A stretch of 64,000 bases of DNA. It comes from Arenibacter catalasegens (GTDB lineage: Bacteria; Bacteroidota; Bacteroidia; Flavobacteriales; Flavobacteriaceae). Numbering within the stretch: position 1 is the first letter of the stretch; the number at the start of each line of letters is the position of its first letter. A model generated the notes under the pieces. The model made no database searches. It had not been told where the DNA came from and saw nothing but the letters and a program-made list of their open reading frames with translations. Both the position numbers and the translations under genes were made by a program. Positions 33,699 through 43,985 of the stretch are shown piece after piece. The stretch is from NCBI RefSeq assembly GCF_002909235.1, contig NZ_PHQQ01000001.1, positions 362,799-426,798 on the forward strand, in the 5' to 3' direction.

Positions 33699-35624
33699 CT
33701 AGTCTACATTATCATGTAAATAGGAGTTATTGGAGCGCAATTGGATATCGTCATTACTATCCTCACTAAGGCTAGTTCTGGAAACTTTATTCTCCCTAGG
33801 GTTGTCATTTAAATTTACCCCTTGTCTTTTATAAGCTGGCTGCTTGGATACTTCATCCAAGTTACTAAGGCTATTCTGGAATTTATAATTAAAGTCCTTT
33901 AGCTTTCTTCTTCGCTCGTCTGCCCGTTCCTTTAGAAGGATTTCTATTGGGGTATTTACAGGATCTTCATCTTCTACATTTACCCTTGGCTGGTTTGATT
34001 CTTGTTTAGCAATGGTACGCTTCTCAAATATCAACTCGTCCTCAACAATACGGGGCTCAAACTCCTCTGCCTTGGATTGGGCTCCGGTAAGTTTCTTCTC
34101 CAACTCCATATAATCATCCAAACTGTAGCGCTTCTCTCCATTCTTATTGTATTCGAGAACCGGTATAACTTCTACATGATCTTTCACTTCCAAATCCCTT
34201 ACCTCTTCATCTAAATCGAAAGTGATAATATGCCGGGTATCTTCTTCCTCCTGTACAGGCTTTTTGGCCAAAGGCATATCAAAACTAAATTCGAATTGAT
34301 CTTCCTCTACAACCTTATTGGATACTACACGAGGATCTACCACCTCTATATCCTTAATTTCATCGGAAGCATTGATTATGATAAAATCATCCTGAACATT
34401 TTCCGCTATAACTTCCTCATAGAATACATTAAAATTCTTAATAAAATTGGTTGTAGGTATCAAATCCATTTGCGACTCCTCCTGTTCCACTGTAGACTTA
34501 ACTGGAGTTGCTGTAATTTCCTCTTCTTCGACCAACTGGTGAACAACACTTTTAGCAATCAGATTGTGCTCAGCGCGTTGTTCATCTTCTAACGTATGAA
34601 TGATTTTTTTGGATTCGGTATTTACTATATCATCCTGTTGATCTATATTAAAACCCGTGGCAATAACTGTAACTGCAATGGCCTCGCCGAGTCCCTCATC
34701 TTCACCAACACCCATTATGATATTTGCCCCAAAACCGGCCTCATTTTGAATATGGTCGTTAATTTCACCTATTTCGTCAATCGTAATTTCTTGGGAACCG
34801 GAAACAATTAGTAGGAGTACATTCTTTGCCCCTGTAATTTTATTATCATTAAGCAATGGAGAATCCAAAGCCTTCATGATTGCTTCATGTGCCCTAGCGG
34901 AGCCAGATGATATGGCCGACCCCATTATGGCCGTACCACTACTGCTCAATACAGTCTTGGCATCACGTAAATCTATGTTCTGAGTATAGTGATGTGTTAT
35001 TACCTCTGCAATCCCACGAGCGGCAGTGGCCAATACTTCATCTGCTTTGGAAAAACCAGCCTTAAATCCCAAATTTCCGTATACTTCCCTTAATTTATTA
35101 TTATTGATAACAATCAAAGAATCCACATTTGCACGTAATTTTTCAATTCCCAACTGAGCCTGTTGGCAACGCATTTTACCTTCAAATAGAAATGGCATGG
35201 TAACGATTCCCACAGTAAGAACGTCCATTTCCTTTGCCATTTTTGCAATAACAGGGGCAGCACCAGTACCTGTTCCCCCGCCCATACCAGCAGTAATAAA
35301 GATCATCTTTGTAGTAGGTTCAAGCATTCGCTTTATCTCTTCCATACTTTCAATAGCCGCTTGTTCCCCTACTTCAGGATTGGCACCAGCACCCAATCCT
35401 TCAGTCAATGAAACCCCCAATTGTATCTTATTGGGCACAGGACTATTATTAAGTGCTTGCGAATCGGTATTGCAAATCACAAAATCCACCCCATTGATAC
35501 CGGCCTGGAACATATGATTAATTGCGTTACTACCTCCACCACCAACACCAATGACTTTAATTACGTTGCTTTGATTTTTGGGCAAATCAAAGGCTATACT
35601 TTCAAATTCCGTGTTCTTGCTCAT
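33699..35624 (-). CDS. ftsZ: Cell division GTPase FtsZ
   Basis: Tubulin homologue that polymerises into the division ring. The GTPase and polymerisation core covers about 1-330, with the glycine-rich GGGGSNAINHM loop and the tubulin signature GMGGGTGTGAAPVIA, and T7-loop region NIDLRDAKTVLSS. Unlike the 383-residue E. coli protein this one is 641 residues: about 300 extra residues form an acidic, low-complexity C-terminal linker (EEEEITATP..., DDFIIINASDEIKDIEVV...) ending in RSNNSYLHDNVD. Such long linkers are usual in Bacteroidota. Last gene of the dcw cluster, 44 bases after ftsA and just before its terminator. Confidence 0.96.
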   Translation of the reverse strand: MSKNTEFESIAFDLPKNQSNVIKVIGVGGGGSNAINHMFQAGINGVDFVICNTDSQALNNSPVPNKIQLGVSLTEGLGAGANPEVGEQAAIESMEEIKRMLEPTTKMIFITAGMGGGTGTGAAPVIAKMAKEMDVLTVGIVTMPFLFEGKMRCQQAQLGIEKLRANVDSLIVINNNKLREVYGNLGFKAGFSKADEVLATAARGIAEVITHHYTQNIDLRDAKTVLSSSGTAIMGSAISSGSARAHEAIMKALDSPLLNDNKITGAKNVLLLIVSGSQEITIDEIGEINDHIQNEAGFGANIIMGVGEDEGLGEAIAVTVIATGFNIDQQDDIVNTESKKIIHTLEDEQRAEHNLIAKSVVHQLVEEEEITATPVKSTVEQEESQMDLIPTTNFIKNFNVFYEEVIAENVQDDFIIINASDEIKDIEVVDPRVVSNKVVEEDQFEFSFDMPLAKKPVQEEEDTRHIITFDLDEEVRDLEVKDHVEVIPVLEYNKNGEKRYSLDDYMELEKKLTGAQSKAEEFEPRIVEDELIFEKRTIAKQESNQPRVNVEDEDPVNTPIEILLKERADERRRKLKDFNYKFQNSLSNLDEVSKQPAYKRQGVNLNDNPRENKVSRTSLSEDSNDDIQLRSNNSYLHDNVD

Positions 35625-35668
35625 ATTTCGTATTTTACTGGTTTCCTATACTGTTCTTATTTAATAAT

Positions 35669-36997
35669 CTATTCGGCATTATCCAAGAAGTCTTTCAATT
35701 TCTCGGACCATTTGTCAAAAATAGATTTGCGCTCTTTTTTAGAAGCTGTTTTGGTCTGTGTGTTATCCTCGCCTGTGAAAACATCATGGTCTGCATCCTT
35801 ATCCTCTTCCGCCTGGCGTTCTTCCCTTACTTTCGATTTATTCTGTACGGCATTCATCAATAGCCCCACTGCAGTTGCATACAACGGGCTAGCGATTTCC
35901 TCGTCAGAATCACCTGCTAAATGTTCATTTGGATAACCGATCCTAGTGTCCATTCCCGTAATGTACTCCACTAATTGCTTAAGGTGTTTCAACTGACTTC
36001 CTCCGCCTGTTAAAACAATACCTGCAATTAATTTTTTCTTTTGCTCGTCGTGCCCATAATTCTTTATTTCCACATACACCTGCTCCACGATTTCCACTAC
36101 CCGTGCATGTATTATTTTAGAAAGATTTTTCAAGGTAATTTCCTTTGGCTCTCTCCCTCTTAGACCTGGAATGGAAACAATCTCATTATCCTTGTTTTCC
36201 CCTGGCCAAGCCGAACCAAACTTGATCTTTAAAAGTTCCGCCTGTTTCTCGATTATGGAACACCCTTCTTTAATATCTTCAGTAATCACATTTCCTCCAA
36301 AGGGAATAACTGCCGTATGGCGAATAATCCCATCTTTAAAAATGGCTAGATCCGTAGTACCGCCACCTATATCTATTAGGGCTACACCTGCCTCTTTTTC
36401 CTCCTGACTCAAAACTGCATTCGCAGAAGCCAAAGGCTCCAAAGTAATATTGCCAAGATCAAGACCGGCACTCTTTATACATCTACCCACATTACGGATT
36501 GAAGAAACCTGTCCCACTACCACATGAAAGTTAGCTTCCAGCCTACCACCATACATTCCCATAGGCTGCTTTATCTCTGGCTGCCCATCTATCTTGAATT
36601 CCTGTGGCAAGACATGTATTATCTCCTCACCTGGCAGCATGACCAATTTATATACCTGATTGCAAAGCTTTTCAACATCATCTTCATTAATGACCTCTTC
36701 GGATTTAGCTCTGGTTATATAATCGCTATGTTGTAAACTGCGTATATGCTGTCCTGCAATACCTACTACTACCGAACTTACCTTTAAACCCGAATTTGCC
36801 TCGGCCAGTTCAACAGCTTGTTGAATAGACTTGATGGTTTGCGTAATATTATTGACTACACCACGGTGCACTCCCAAACTTTTAGACCTACCTATACCCA
36901 AGATTTCTATCTTGCCATATTCATTTTCCTTACCAATGATGGCCACAATTTTGGTGGTTCCAATATCCAACCCTACTGAATAATTACCTTGTTCCAT
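35669..36997 (-). CDS. ftsA: Cell division protein FtsA
   Basis: Actin-like ATPase that anchors FtsZ to the membrane. 442 residues. Phosphate-1 loop VGLDIGTTKIVAIIG at the N-terminus, the SHS2/1C domain from about 85-165, phosphate-2 motif ALIDIGGGTTDLAIF near 205, and adenosine loop IVLTGGGSQLKHL near 330. The C-terminal tail (KSIFDKWSEKLKDFLDN) is an amphipathic helix suited to membrane binding. 3 bases after ftsQ and 44 before ftsZ, the standard order. Confidence 0.96.
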   Translation of the reverse strand: MEQGNYSVGLDIGTTKIVAIIGKENEYGKIEILGIGRSKSLGVHRGVVNNITQTIKSIQQAVELAEANSGLKVSSVVVGIAGQHIRSLQHSDYITRAKSEEVINEDDVEKLCNQVYKLVMLPGEEIIHVLPQEFKIDGQPEIKQPMGMYGGRLEANFHVVVGQVSSIRNVGRCIKSAGLDLGNITLEPLASANAVLSQEEKEAGVALIDIGGGTTDLAIFKDGIIRHTAVIPFGGNVITEDIKEGCSIIEKQAELLKIKFGSAWPGENKDNEIVSIPGLRGREPKEITLKNLSKIIHARVVEIVEQVYVEIKNYGHDEQKKKLIAGIVLTGGGSQLKHLKQLVEYITGMDTRIGYPNEHLAGDSDEEIASPLYATAVGLLMNAVQNKSKVREERQAEEDKDADHDVFTGEDNTQTKTASKKERKSIFDKWSEKLKDFLDNAE

Positions 36998-37000
36998 ATC

Positions 37001-37720
37001 TTAAATTTTGGTGCACACTACTTGGTTATTAAATTCTAAGCTCACCCTATTATAATCGCTCAACGTTTTGTCTTTATTCGACTTGGTATAGAATGCTTTT
37101 AAATTGCTGAATTTTTTCTGCAATTCTGTTACATCACCCAAATCCACTACAAAATTCTCCATCCTAAATTTCAACTGATACTTATGTTCCTCAGTTATAT
37201 GAACCCCTATTGTATTCTTTCTTAAGAATTCATCAGAATTTATATATGTCAAAATCTCATACACTCCTTCTGTACTTTTATTCGTTATTAGTCCCGTAAT
37301 TATAGGCACTCGCGCTGAATGATATTTGGAAAACGGCATACGTCTCCCATCTTCATCAATATAAAACTTTGCAACTCCCTCAACTCTTCCGATTGGTTTA
37401 CGCTGTATGACTTTAGCCATTAGGTCCCCGTTTACCGTAAGGTAAACTTGGGCATTCTTTACCATTTCATTAGCTTCGATAGCTTTTTCTATAGTATTCA
37501 AAACTATATCTTCTTTGGGCAGGTTTTTAAGGTCCCCAGAATTTTGTATTAACAATTTATTAACCGTCTCTTGGGTCATATAAAGATTCTGGTCTCCGAC
37601 AAACTTAATTTCAATATTATGGATCTTTTTATGACTATTCCTGATGTTGGAAAATGCATAAACTCCCGTAAGAACAAGCAGTAAGGCCCCGAATTTTATG
37701 AAATTCCAATTAATTTTCAT
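37001..37720 (-). CDS. ftsQ: Cell division protein FtsQ/DivIB
   Basis: Bitopic inner-membrane protein of the divisome. 239 residues: short cytoplasmic start, one membrane helix (about 9-27, FIKFGALLLVLTGVYAF), then a POTRA-like region (about 35-105) and a beta domain. Sequence is poorly conserved as is normal for FtsQ; identification rests on topology, the POTRA-like segment and its position between murC and ftsA. Gap of 10 bases to murC and 3 bases to ftsA. Confidence 0.88.
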   Translation of the reverse strand: MKINWNFIKFGALLLVLTGVYAFSNIRNSHKKIHNIEIKFVGDQNLYMTQETVNKLLIQNSGDLKNLPKEDIVLNTIEKAIEANEMVKNAQVYLTVNGDLMAKVIQRKPIGRVEGVAKFYIDEDGRRMPFSKYHSARVPIITGLITNKSTEGVYEILTYINSDEFLRKNTIGVHITEEHKYQLKFRMENFVVDLGDVTELQKKFSNLKAFYTKSNKDKTLSDYNRVSLEFNNQVVCTKI

Positions 37721-37730
37721 TTTTTATTGT

Positions 37731-39092
37731 TTATAGTTTTTTATCCACTAGATTTAATTCCTTCTTTATTTTTGGAACTTCCAATCCAATATCCCCTGCA
37801 CCCAGGGTTATTAAAACATCTGGGTTTTGGGCTATTATTTCTGAAATCAACTCTGACTTTCCTATCAATTTTTTCCTCGGACTTGTGATTTTCTCCAACA
37901 ACCATTGAGAGTTAACCCCTTCAATAGGGTTCTCCCTGGCAGGATATATATCCAACAACAGCAAACTGTGAAAATTAGACAAGCTCCGCGCAAATTCATC
38001 TACAAAATCCCTGGTTCTTGAAAATAAGTGTGGCTGAAAAACTGCCAGCACCTTCTTACCAGGATGCATTTCCGAAACAGCCTGAAAAGCTGCATCAATT
38101 TCGGTTGGATGATGTGCGTAATCATCTACAAAAACAAAATCTGCTCTATTTATCTGATATGAAAAACGTCTTTGAACGCCCTTAAAAGTACCCAATGCAT
38201 CTGCTAGCCCTTGGGCTGAAGAACCAGCTTGGCTAGCCATAGCATAAGCCACTAAACCATTGAGCAGATTATGCCTACCCGGTTTATTGAAACGAACCGC
38301 TTTTAGTTTAGCTTGCGGGGAGTCCAAGTCGAAAACATAGCTGCCCTGATCTATTTTAATATTTTTGATGCAATAATCGGAACCATCTTCAATTCCGTAG
38401 GTTATACCCTCCAAGGGCAAACCATTGCGTACAAAAAGCTTCCCATCCGGCTTGATGCATTTTACAAAATCCATAAAAGATTCCTCAAGGGCTTCTCTAC
38501 TACCATATATATCCAAATGATCGACATCCATAGAAGTAATGCATGCTACATCAGGGGACAACCGAAGAAATGAACGATCAAATTCATCCGCCTCTACCAC
38601 CGAATAATCCGAACCTTCCAACAGAAAATTACTATTAAAATCTTCAGATATTCCACCTAAAAATGCTGTAATCGGAGTCCCTGTTTCTTTTAATAGATGT
38701 GCCAAAATACAAGAGGTCGTTGTCTTACCATGGGTCCCAGCAACCGCAAAGCAAAAGGTATCCTTTGTAATCAAACCTAGAACTTCAGATCGCTTTTTAA
38801 CTTGAAAACCATTACCTATGAAATAATTATATTCCACATGGTCATTAGGCACAGCTGGAGTATAGACGATCAATGTATTTTCAGGAGTTAAATAAGTTTT
38901 GGATACCAATCCCAAATCATCGGTGTAATGCACATCTATACCCAATTCAACCAAATCCTTCGTAAGCGGGGTTTCGGTCCTATCATAGCCGGCAACATTT
39001 TTACCGACAAATTTAAAATACCGCGCAAGAGCGGACATACCAATGCCTCCTATTCCTATAAAGTAGACGTTATGTATATCTTTTATGCCCAT
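37731..39092 (-). CDS. murC: UDP-N-acetylmuramate-L-alanine ligase
   Basis: Adds L-Ala to UDP-MurNAc, the first step of the peptide stem. About 453 residues. N-terminal UDP-binding loop FIGIGGIGMSALARYF, ATP loop VAGTHGKTTTSCIL (about 115), central VVEADEFDRSFLRLSPDVACIT with the Mg-binding acids, and DDYAHHPTEI plus FQPHLFSRTRD in the C-terminal domain. ATG 39092 (MGIKDIHN) is chosen over the in-frame TTG at 39098. 9 bases follow the murG stop. Confidence 0.96.
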   Translation of the reverse strand: MGIKDIHNVYFIGIGGIGMSALARYFKFVGKNVAGYDRTETPLTKDLVELGIDVHYTDDLGLVSKTYLTPENTLIVYTPAVPNDHVEYNYFIGNGFQVKKRSEVLGLITKDTFCFAVAGTHGKTTTSCILAHLLKETGTPITAFLGGISEDFNSNFLLEGSDYSVVEADEFDRSFLRLSPDVACITSMDVDHLDIYGSREALEESFMDFVKCIKPDGKLFVRNGLPLEGITYGIEDGSDYCIKNIKIDQGSYVFDLDSPQAKLKAVRFNKPGRHNLLNGLVAYAMASQAGSSAQGLADALGTFKGVQRRFSYQINRADFVFVDDYAHHPTEIDAAFQAVSEMHPGKKVLAVFQPHLFSRTRDFVDEFARSLSNFHSLLLLDIYPARENPIEGVNSQWLLEKITSPRKKLIGKSELISEIIAQNPDVLITLGAGDIGLEVPKIKKELNLVDKKL

Positions 39093-39101
39093 TTTCAATT
39101 A

Positions 39102-40190
39102 TTACACTAATAATTTTTCAATTTCATTTACAATTTCCTTGGTTGCATTTGGTAAGGCCAATTTCTTAATATTGGCTCCCAACTTTGCCCTAAGACTTTC
39201 TGAAAGAAGCAAATCGGAAAACACCTTTTCAAACTTATCATTCAAATCAGACTCCTTAATCAAAATTGCCGCATCCTTTTCTACAAGAGCGTTGGCATTT
39301 TTTGTTTGATGGTCCTCCGCCACATTTGGAGAGGGTATAAAAATCACCGGCTTGCCCACAATACACAATTCAGATACCGACCCTGCTCCAGCCCTTGAAA
39401 TAATAACATCTGCAGCTCTATAAGCCAAATCCATTCTATTTAAAAATGCTACCACCTTTATATCTTCGCTGTCATATTTTTTATACTCATCATAATAAAG
39501 CTTGCCACTTTGCCAAACTACTTGAATTCCTTGTGCTTTAAAAAAAGACAATTTCTCCTCTATAAGATTATTTACCCGTCTCGCTCCCAAACTACCCCCT
39601 AGAACCAGCAGCGTGGTCTTACTAGACTGTAATTCAAAAAAGCTAAGCGCCTCCTCCTTATTACTTGCCAATGAAACCAAATCTCCACGTACCGGATTTC
39701 CTGTTTTTACAATTTTATCCTTGGGAAAAAACTTCTCCATACCATCATAGGCTACACATATTTTAGCAACCTTACCCGCCAATAACTTATTGGTAATTCC
39801 GGCAAAGGAATTTTGCTCCTGCAACACACACGGAATGCCTTTACCAGAGGCCACCTTTAAAAGAGGGCCACTCGCAAAACCGCCAGTCCCTACAACAGCA
39901 TGTGGTTTAAAATTCCTTACTATGTTTGCCGCTTTTATCAAACTACTTATAACTTTAAAAGGAAACATTAAATTTTTTAAAGTGAGCTTCCTTTGTAACC
40001 CACTTATCCACAATCCTTCTATTTTGTATCCCGCCTGTGGCACCTTTTCCATTTCCATTCTGTCCTTTGCCCCTACGAATAAAAATTCAGCATTGGGATA
40101 CCTAACTTTCAACTCATTTGCAATAGCAATGGCAGGATAAATATGCCCACCTGTTCCTCCTCCAGAAAGTATAAATCTATAATTGCCCAC
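39102..40190 (-). CDS. murG: UDP-GlcNAc:lipid I N-acetylglucosaminyltransferase
   Basis: Peripheral inner-membrane glycosyltransferase that makes lipid II from lipid I. GT-B fold, 362 residues. N-terminal loop [19 protein letters not shown], the second G loop [22 protein letters not shown] at the start of the C-terminal domain, and the UDP-GlcNAc site [22 protein letters not shown] with the family's ...AEDHQTKNA. Its start overlaps the ftsW end by 14 bases, as in many dcw clusters. Confidence 0.96.
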   Translation of the reverse strand: MGNYRFILSGGGTGGHIYPAIAIANELKVRYPNAEFLFVGAKDRMEMEKVPQAGYKIEGLWISGLQRKLTLKNLMFPFKVISSLIKAANIVRNFKPHAVVGTGGFASGPLLKVASGKGIPCVLQEQNSFAGITNKLLAGKVAKICVAYDGMEKFFPKDKIVKTGNPVRGDLVSLASNKEEALSFFELQSSKTTLLVLGGSLGARRVNNLIEEKLSFFKAQGIQVVWQSGKLYYDEYKKYDSEDIKVVAFLNRMDLAYRAADVIISRAGAGSVSELCIVGKPVIFIPSPNVAEDHQTKNANALVEKDAAILIKESDLNDKFEKVFSDLLLSESLRAKLGANIKKLALPNATKEIVNEIEKLLV

Positions 40191-41370
40191 TTAAAACTTC
40201 TAAAGGGTTAGTTTCATCCAATTCCTCGTTCTCCGACTGCGCATGTTTATTACTGGCGCTTAAAATTATACCAATAGCCAAACAGGTCATCCAACTTGAG
40301 GTTCCTCCACTACTTATCAAAGGCAAGGTCTGACCGGTAACCGGAAAGAGTTCTACAGCCACAGCCATATTTATCAAGGCCTGAAAGACTATTGGGAGAC
40401 CCACTCCCAAAACCAGTAATTTTCCAAAAACAGTTCCGTTACTATTTGCCACTACTACAATTCTAAAAAGCAACAATAAATAAAAGAACATTAGGACAAA
40501 ACCACCTAACAGCCCATATTCCTCAACAATAATGGCATATATAAAATCCGAGGAACTCTGGGGCAAAAAATTCTTCATTACGCTTTTACCGGCTCCATTA
40601 CCTACTATTCCTCCAGTTGCAATGGCAATTTTCGCCTTTTCAATCTGGTAATCAGCCTCGGTATCCTCTGGATTAGAAAAACTTTCAATTCTACTCATCC
40701 AAGTATCTACTCGGTTGGGAAACAAATCCGGCACGGCCTTGGCAGTCAATATAAACATGGTTAGACACAATATCCCAGCACCAACAATACCTATTAAATA
40801 CTTAAAAGGATATCCACCTATAAAACAAAGCATCAATACCATTGAAAATATAATGCCCGCAGTAGAAAAATTAGCAGGTAGTATCAGTACTACAACCAAA
40901 AAGACTGGCACCCATAAAGGCAAAATACTCTCTTTAAAGGTTATTGTCTTATCCTTTATTTTTGTTAAATACCTAGCTACATAAATCATTAAGACCACAG
41001 CTGCCAAATTGGATGTCTGAAAAGTAAAACCAACAATAGGAATACGGATCCATCTACTGGCATTGGCCCCATCTATTACCTGGCCCTGAGCTAAGGTGAA
41101 AAGCAACAAAAGCAATACCACCGGCATTGCAATCAAAGACAAACCCTTAAAAAAGTGGGTAGGTATACGGTGTACCCCGTAAATAATACCGAACCCCATA
41201 AGCAGTAATATGGCATGCTTTACCAGATAACCAATAGTAGTTCCGTTGCCTACAACATAGACCAAGTTACTACTAGCACTATAAACAGGTAAAAATGAAA
41301 ATAGGGCCAAGAGGGCAACAACTGCCCAAATAGCTTTATCTCCATTCATTTTGTTTAAAAATTCCAACAC
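40177..41370 (-). CDS. ftsW: Cell division SEDS protein FtsW
   Basis: Integral membrane peptidoglycan polymerase of the SEDS family that works with the transpeptidase FtsI at the septum. 397 residues with about ten hydrophobic helices. Family marks are the N-terminal [38 protein letters not shown], the extracellular loop around [23 protein letters not shown], the catalytic-region motif [16 protein letters not shown] and the C-terminal [10 protein letters not shown]. Overlaps murG by 14 bases and follows murD by 3. Confidence 0.95.
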   Translation of the reverse strand: MLEFLNKMNGDKAIWAVVALLALFSFLPVYSASSNLVYVVGNGTTIGYLVKHAILLLMGFGIIYGVHRIPTHFFKGLSLIAMPVVLLLLLFTLAQGQVIDGANASRWIRIPIVGFTFQTSNLAAVVLMIYVARYLTKIKDKTITFKESILPLWVPVFLVVVLILPANFSTAGIIFSMVLMLCFIGGYPFKYLIGIVGAGILCLTMFILTAKAVPDLFPNRVDTWMSRIESFSNPEDTEADYQIEKAKIAIATGGIVGNGAGKSVMKNFLPQSSSDFIYAIIVEEYGLLGGFVLMFFYLLLLFRIVVVANSNGTVFGKLLVLGVGLPIVFQALINMAVAVELFPVTGQTLPLISSGGTSSWMTCLAIGIILSASNKHAQSENEELDETNPLEVLSGQL

Positions 41371-41373
41371 AGT

Positions 41374-42708
41374 TTATAATTTTTTAATTGCTGCTTTAAA
41401 CTGATTTCCCCTATCCTCATAATTCTTGAACAAGTCGAAACTGGCACATGCCGGTGACAGTAATACCGTATCTCCCCGCTCTGCAATCTTATACGCCACC
41501 TTTACAGCCTCATCCATTGCATATGTTTCCACAACAAGGTCTACCACATTTCCAAAGGCATCCTTTATTTTGGAATTGTCCATTCCCAAACAAATAATTG
41601 CCTTTACTTTTTCACGCACCAAAGACATTAGCTCTTTATAATCATTCCCTTTGTCCACTCCCCCTACGATCCACACCGTTGGAGTTCTCATACTGTCCAA
41701 AGCATAATAAGTAGCATTCACATTGGTAGCCTTGGAATCGTTGACATATTGTACATGATGTATTTTTAACACTTTTTCCAACCTATGCTCCGCCCCTTGA
41801 AAATTCTCTATGCTTCTACGGATAGTTTCTTTTCTAATACTAATTAATTTAGCCGCTGTGGTAGCCGCCATTGTATTCTTTAAATTATGTTTTCCCTCCA
41901 AAGCCAAAGCATCTGTACCCATCTCTATTGTGTTATTGTCAGTTTTAATAATTATTTTATCATTTTCTATATATGCCCCTTCAACCAATTTTTTCTCAAT
42001 TGAAAAGGGCAATAATTTTGATTGGACCGGGTTCTTTTTCAACCAGTCGACTATTACTTCATCATCGGCATCATATATTAAATAATCTTCCTTGGTCTGG
42101 TTTTTGGCAATTCTAAACTTGGATGCTATATAGTTCTCAAATTGGTATTCATATCTATCCAAGTGATCTGGAGTAATATTTGTAAGGATGGCAATATGTG
42201 GCTTAAAGTCCACAATTCCGTCCAATTGAAAACTACTTATCTCCAACACGTAATAATCAAAATCCTTTTCCGCAACCATTTTGGCATAACTATCACCAAT
42301 ATTCCCCGCCATACCCACATTTAGTCCGGCTGCCTTTAAAATATGGTTTGTAAGCATGGTCGTGGTAGTTTTTCCATTACTACCTGTAATCCCAATAATG
42401 GTAGCTTTTGTATAGTTGGATGCAAACTCGATTTCCGAAATAATCGGAATTCCTTTCCTTTTCAACTGGACTATCAATGGAACCGTATCGGGGATACCAG
42501 GACTTTTCATAACCAAATCCGCATTTAAAATCTTGGTCTCGGTATGCTGTTTTTCTTCCCAATCAATCTCAAAATGTTCAAGAACTTTTCTATATTCCTC
42601 TTTAATGCTCCCCTTGTCGGAGACAAAAACTTCAAAACCTTCCTTTTTACCTAAAATAGCCGTTCCAACACCACTTTCTCCACCACCCAAAACAACCAAC
42701 CGCTTCAT
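41374..42708 (-). CDS. murD: UDP-N-acetylmuramoylalanine-D-glutamate ligase
   Basis: Adds D-Glu to UDP-MurNAc-L-Ala. 444 residues in three domains: the UDP-binding N-terminus VVLGGGESGVGTAIL, ATP loop GITGSNGKTTTTML (about 110), the Mg and substrate segment YVLEISSFQLDGI with NITPDHLDRY, and the C-terminal domain with VNDSKATNVNATYYALD and LLSPACASFDLFKNYEDRG. One base separates it from mraY. Confidence 0.96.
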   Translation of the reverse strand: MKRLVVLGGGESGVGTAILGKKEGFEVFVSDKGSIKEEYRKVLEHFEIDWEEKQHTETKILNADLVMKSPGIPDTVPLIVQLKRKGIPIISEIEFASNYTKATIIGITGSNGKTTTTMLTNHILKAAGLNVGMAGNIGDSYAKMVAEKDFDYYVLEISSFQLDGIVDFKPHIAILTNITPDHLDRYEYQFENYIASKFRIAKNQTKEDYLIYDADDEVIVDWLKKNPVQSKLLPFSIEKKLVEGAYIENDKIIIKTDNNTIEMGTDALALEGKHNLKNTMAATTAAKLISIRKETIRRSIENFQGAEHRLEKVLKIHHVQYVNDSKATNVNATYYALDSMRTPTVWIVGGVDKGNDYKELMSLVREKVKAIICLGMDNSKIKDAFGNVVDLVVETYAMDEAVKVAYKIAERGDTVLLSPACASFDLFKNYEDRGNQFKAAIKKL

Positions 42709-42709
42709 T

Positions 42710-43933
42710 CTATCTCACCTTTAAGGTTACAATGGTTATTACCGCCAATAGGATTCCAACCACCCAGAATCTGGTTACAATTTTACTTTCATGGTATCCT
42801 TTTTTCTGATAATGATGATGTAAAGGTGCCATAAGGAATATCCGCTTACCTTCCCCAAATCTCTTCTTGGTATATTTAAAATACCCCACCTGTAGCATTA
42901 CGGAAATTGATTCTGCAAAGAAAATTCCACACAAGACAGGAATCAATAATTCTTTCCGGATTATGATGGCTATAACAGCAATTATCCCTCCAATGGTCAA
43001 ACTACCAGTATCTCCCATAAAAACGGTTGCTGGATAAGCGTTGTACCATAAAAACCCCACCAAGGCGCCTACAAAGGCGGCGATAAAGACCACTAATTCT
43101 CCTACTCTAGGAATAAACATGATATCTAAATAATCGGAGAAGATTATATTTCCAGAAACGAGGGTAAATATGCCGAGCGTAAATACGATTATAGCCGATG
43201 TACCAGCAGCCAACCCATCTATTCCATCGGTTAGGTTTGCTCCATTGGAAACGGCAGTAACAATAATTATGATAATGGGAATAAATACCAACCATGCATA
43301 TTTCTCCATCCCATCTCCCATCCAAGTAATAAAACGGGCATAATCCAATTCGTTATTTTTTATAAACGGCAAGGTGGTCATGGTAGATTTAATCTCCTTG
43401 GCCGGCACCTTCTTAACCGTATAATTCTGGGTGATTTCTGTCCTGGTATGCTCCCTTACGGTCACATCTGGATGGAAATACAAAGTTGCCCCCACCATAA
43501 GGCCTAGAACTACCTGACCTATCACTTTAAATCTTCCCTTTAATCCTTCTTTATCCTTTTTGAAAATTTTGATGTAATCGTCTACAAAGCCAATTATTCC
43601 CATCCAGATCGTAGTAACGATTAAAAGGATTATATAAATATTGTCCAAAAAACGGGCGAATAACAATACCGGAATTAATGTGGACATAATAATGATCAGT
43701 CCACCCATGGTGGGAGTACCAGCTTTCTGTTTCTGGCCATCCAGACCCAAATCCCTTACGGTTTCCCCAATTTGTTTGCGCCTTAAAAAATTAATAATCC
43801 TTTTCCCATAGACCGTGGCCAAAATAAGTGAAAACATTACCGCCATTGCTGCCCTAAACGTAATAAATTGGAAAAGCCCCGCCCCTGGCAGTTGATAATG
43901 TTTTTCCAAATATTCGAACAAATAGTATAGCAT
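42710..43933 (-). CDS. mraY: Phospho-N-acetylmuramoyl-pentapeptide transferase
   Basis: Polytopic inner-membrane enzyme that moves phospho-MurNAc-pentapeptide to undecaprenyl phosphate, giving lipid I. 407 residues, about ten membrane helices. Marks: [21 protein letters not shown], the catalytic [19 protein letters not shown] with the DD pair (residues about 116-117), [40 protein letters not shown], and [13 protein letters not shown]. An extra periplasmic stretch near 160-215 ([17 protein letters not shown]) makes it longer than the 360-residue E. coli enzyme. Confidence 0.96.
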   Translation of the reverse strand: MLYYLFEYLEKHYQLPGAGLFQFITFRAAMAVMFSLILATVYGKRIINFLRRKQIGETVRDLGLDGQKQKAGTPTMGGLIIIMSTLIPVLLFARFLDNIYIILLIVTTIWMGIIGFVDDYIKIFKKDKEGLKGRFKVIGQVVLGLMVGATLYFHPDVTVREHTRTEITQNYTVKKVPAKEIKSTMTTLPFIKNNELDYARFITWMGDGMEKYAWLVFIPIIIIIVTAVSNGANLTDGIDGLAAGTSAIIVFTLGIFTLVSGNIIFSDYLDIMFIPRVGELVVFIAAFVGALVGFLWYNAYPATVFMGDTGSLTIGGIIAVIAIIIRKELLIPVLCGIFFAESISVMLQVGYFKYTKKRFGEGKRIFLMAPLHHHYQKKGYHESKIVTRFWVVGILLAVITIVTLKVR

Positions 43934-43985
43934 TCTTGGGCTTATTGTTTAATGTTATTCACTTTATTATTGCTGACCTAATATG

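Noticed and set aside
34230..34592. 120-residue plus-strand ORF opposite ftsZ, and similar ones at 35421-35936 and 62368-62898
   Set aside because: They are antisense to firmly identified genes (ftsZ, ftsA/ftsZ, rsgA), and composition follows the complementary codons.
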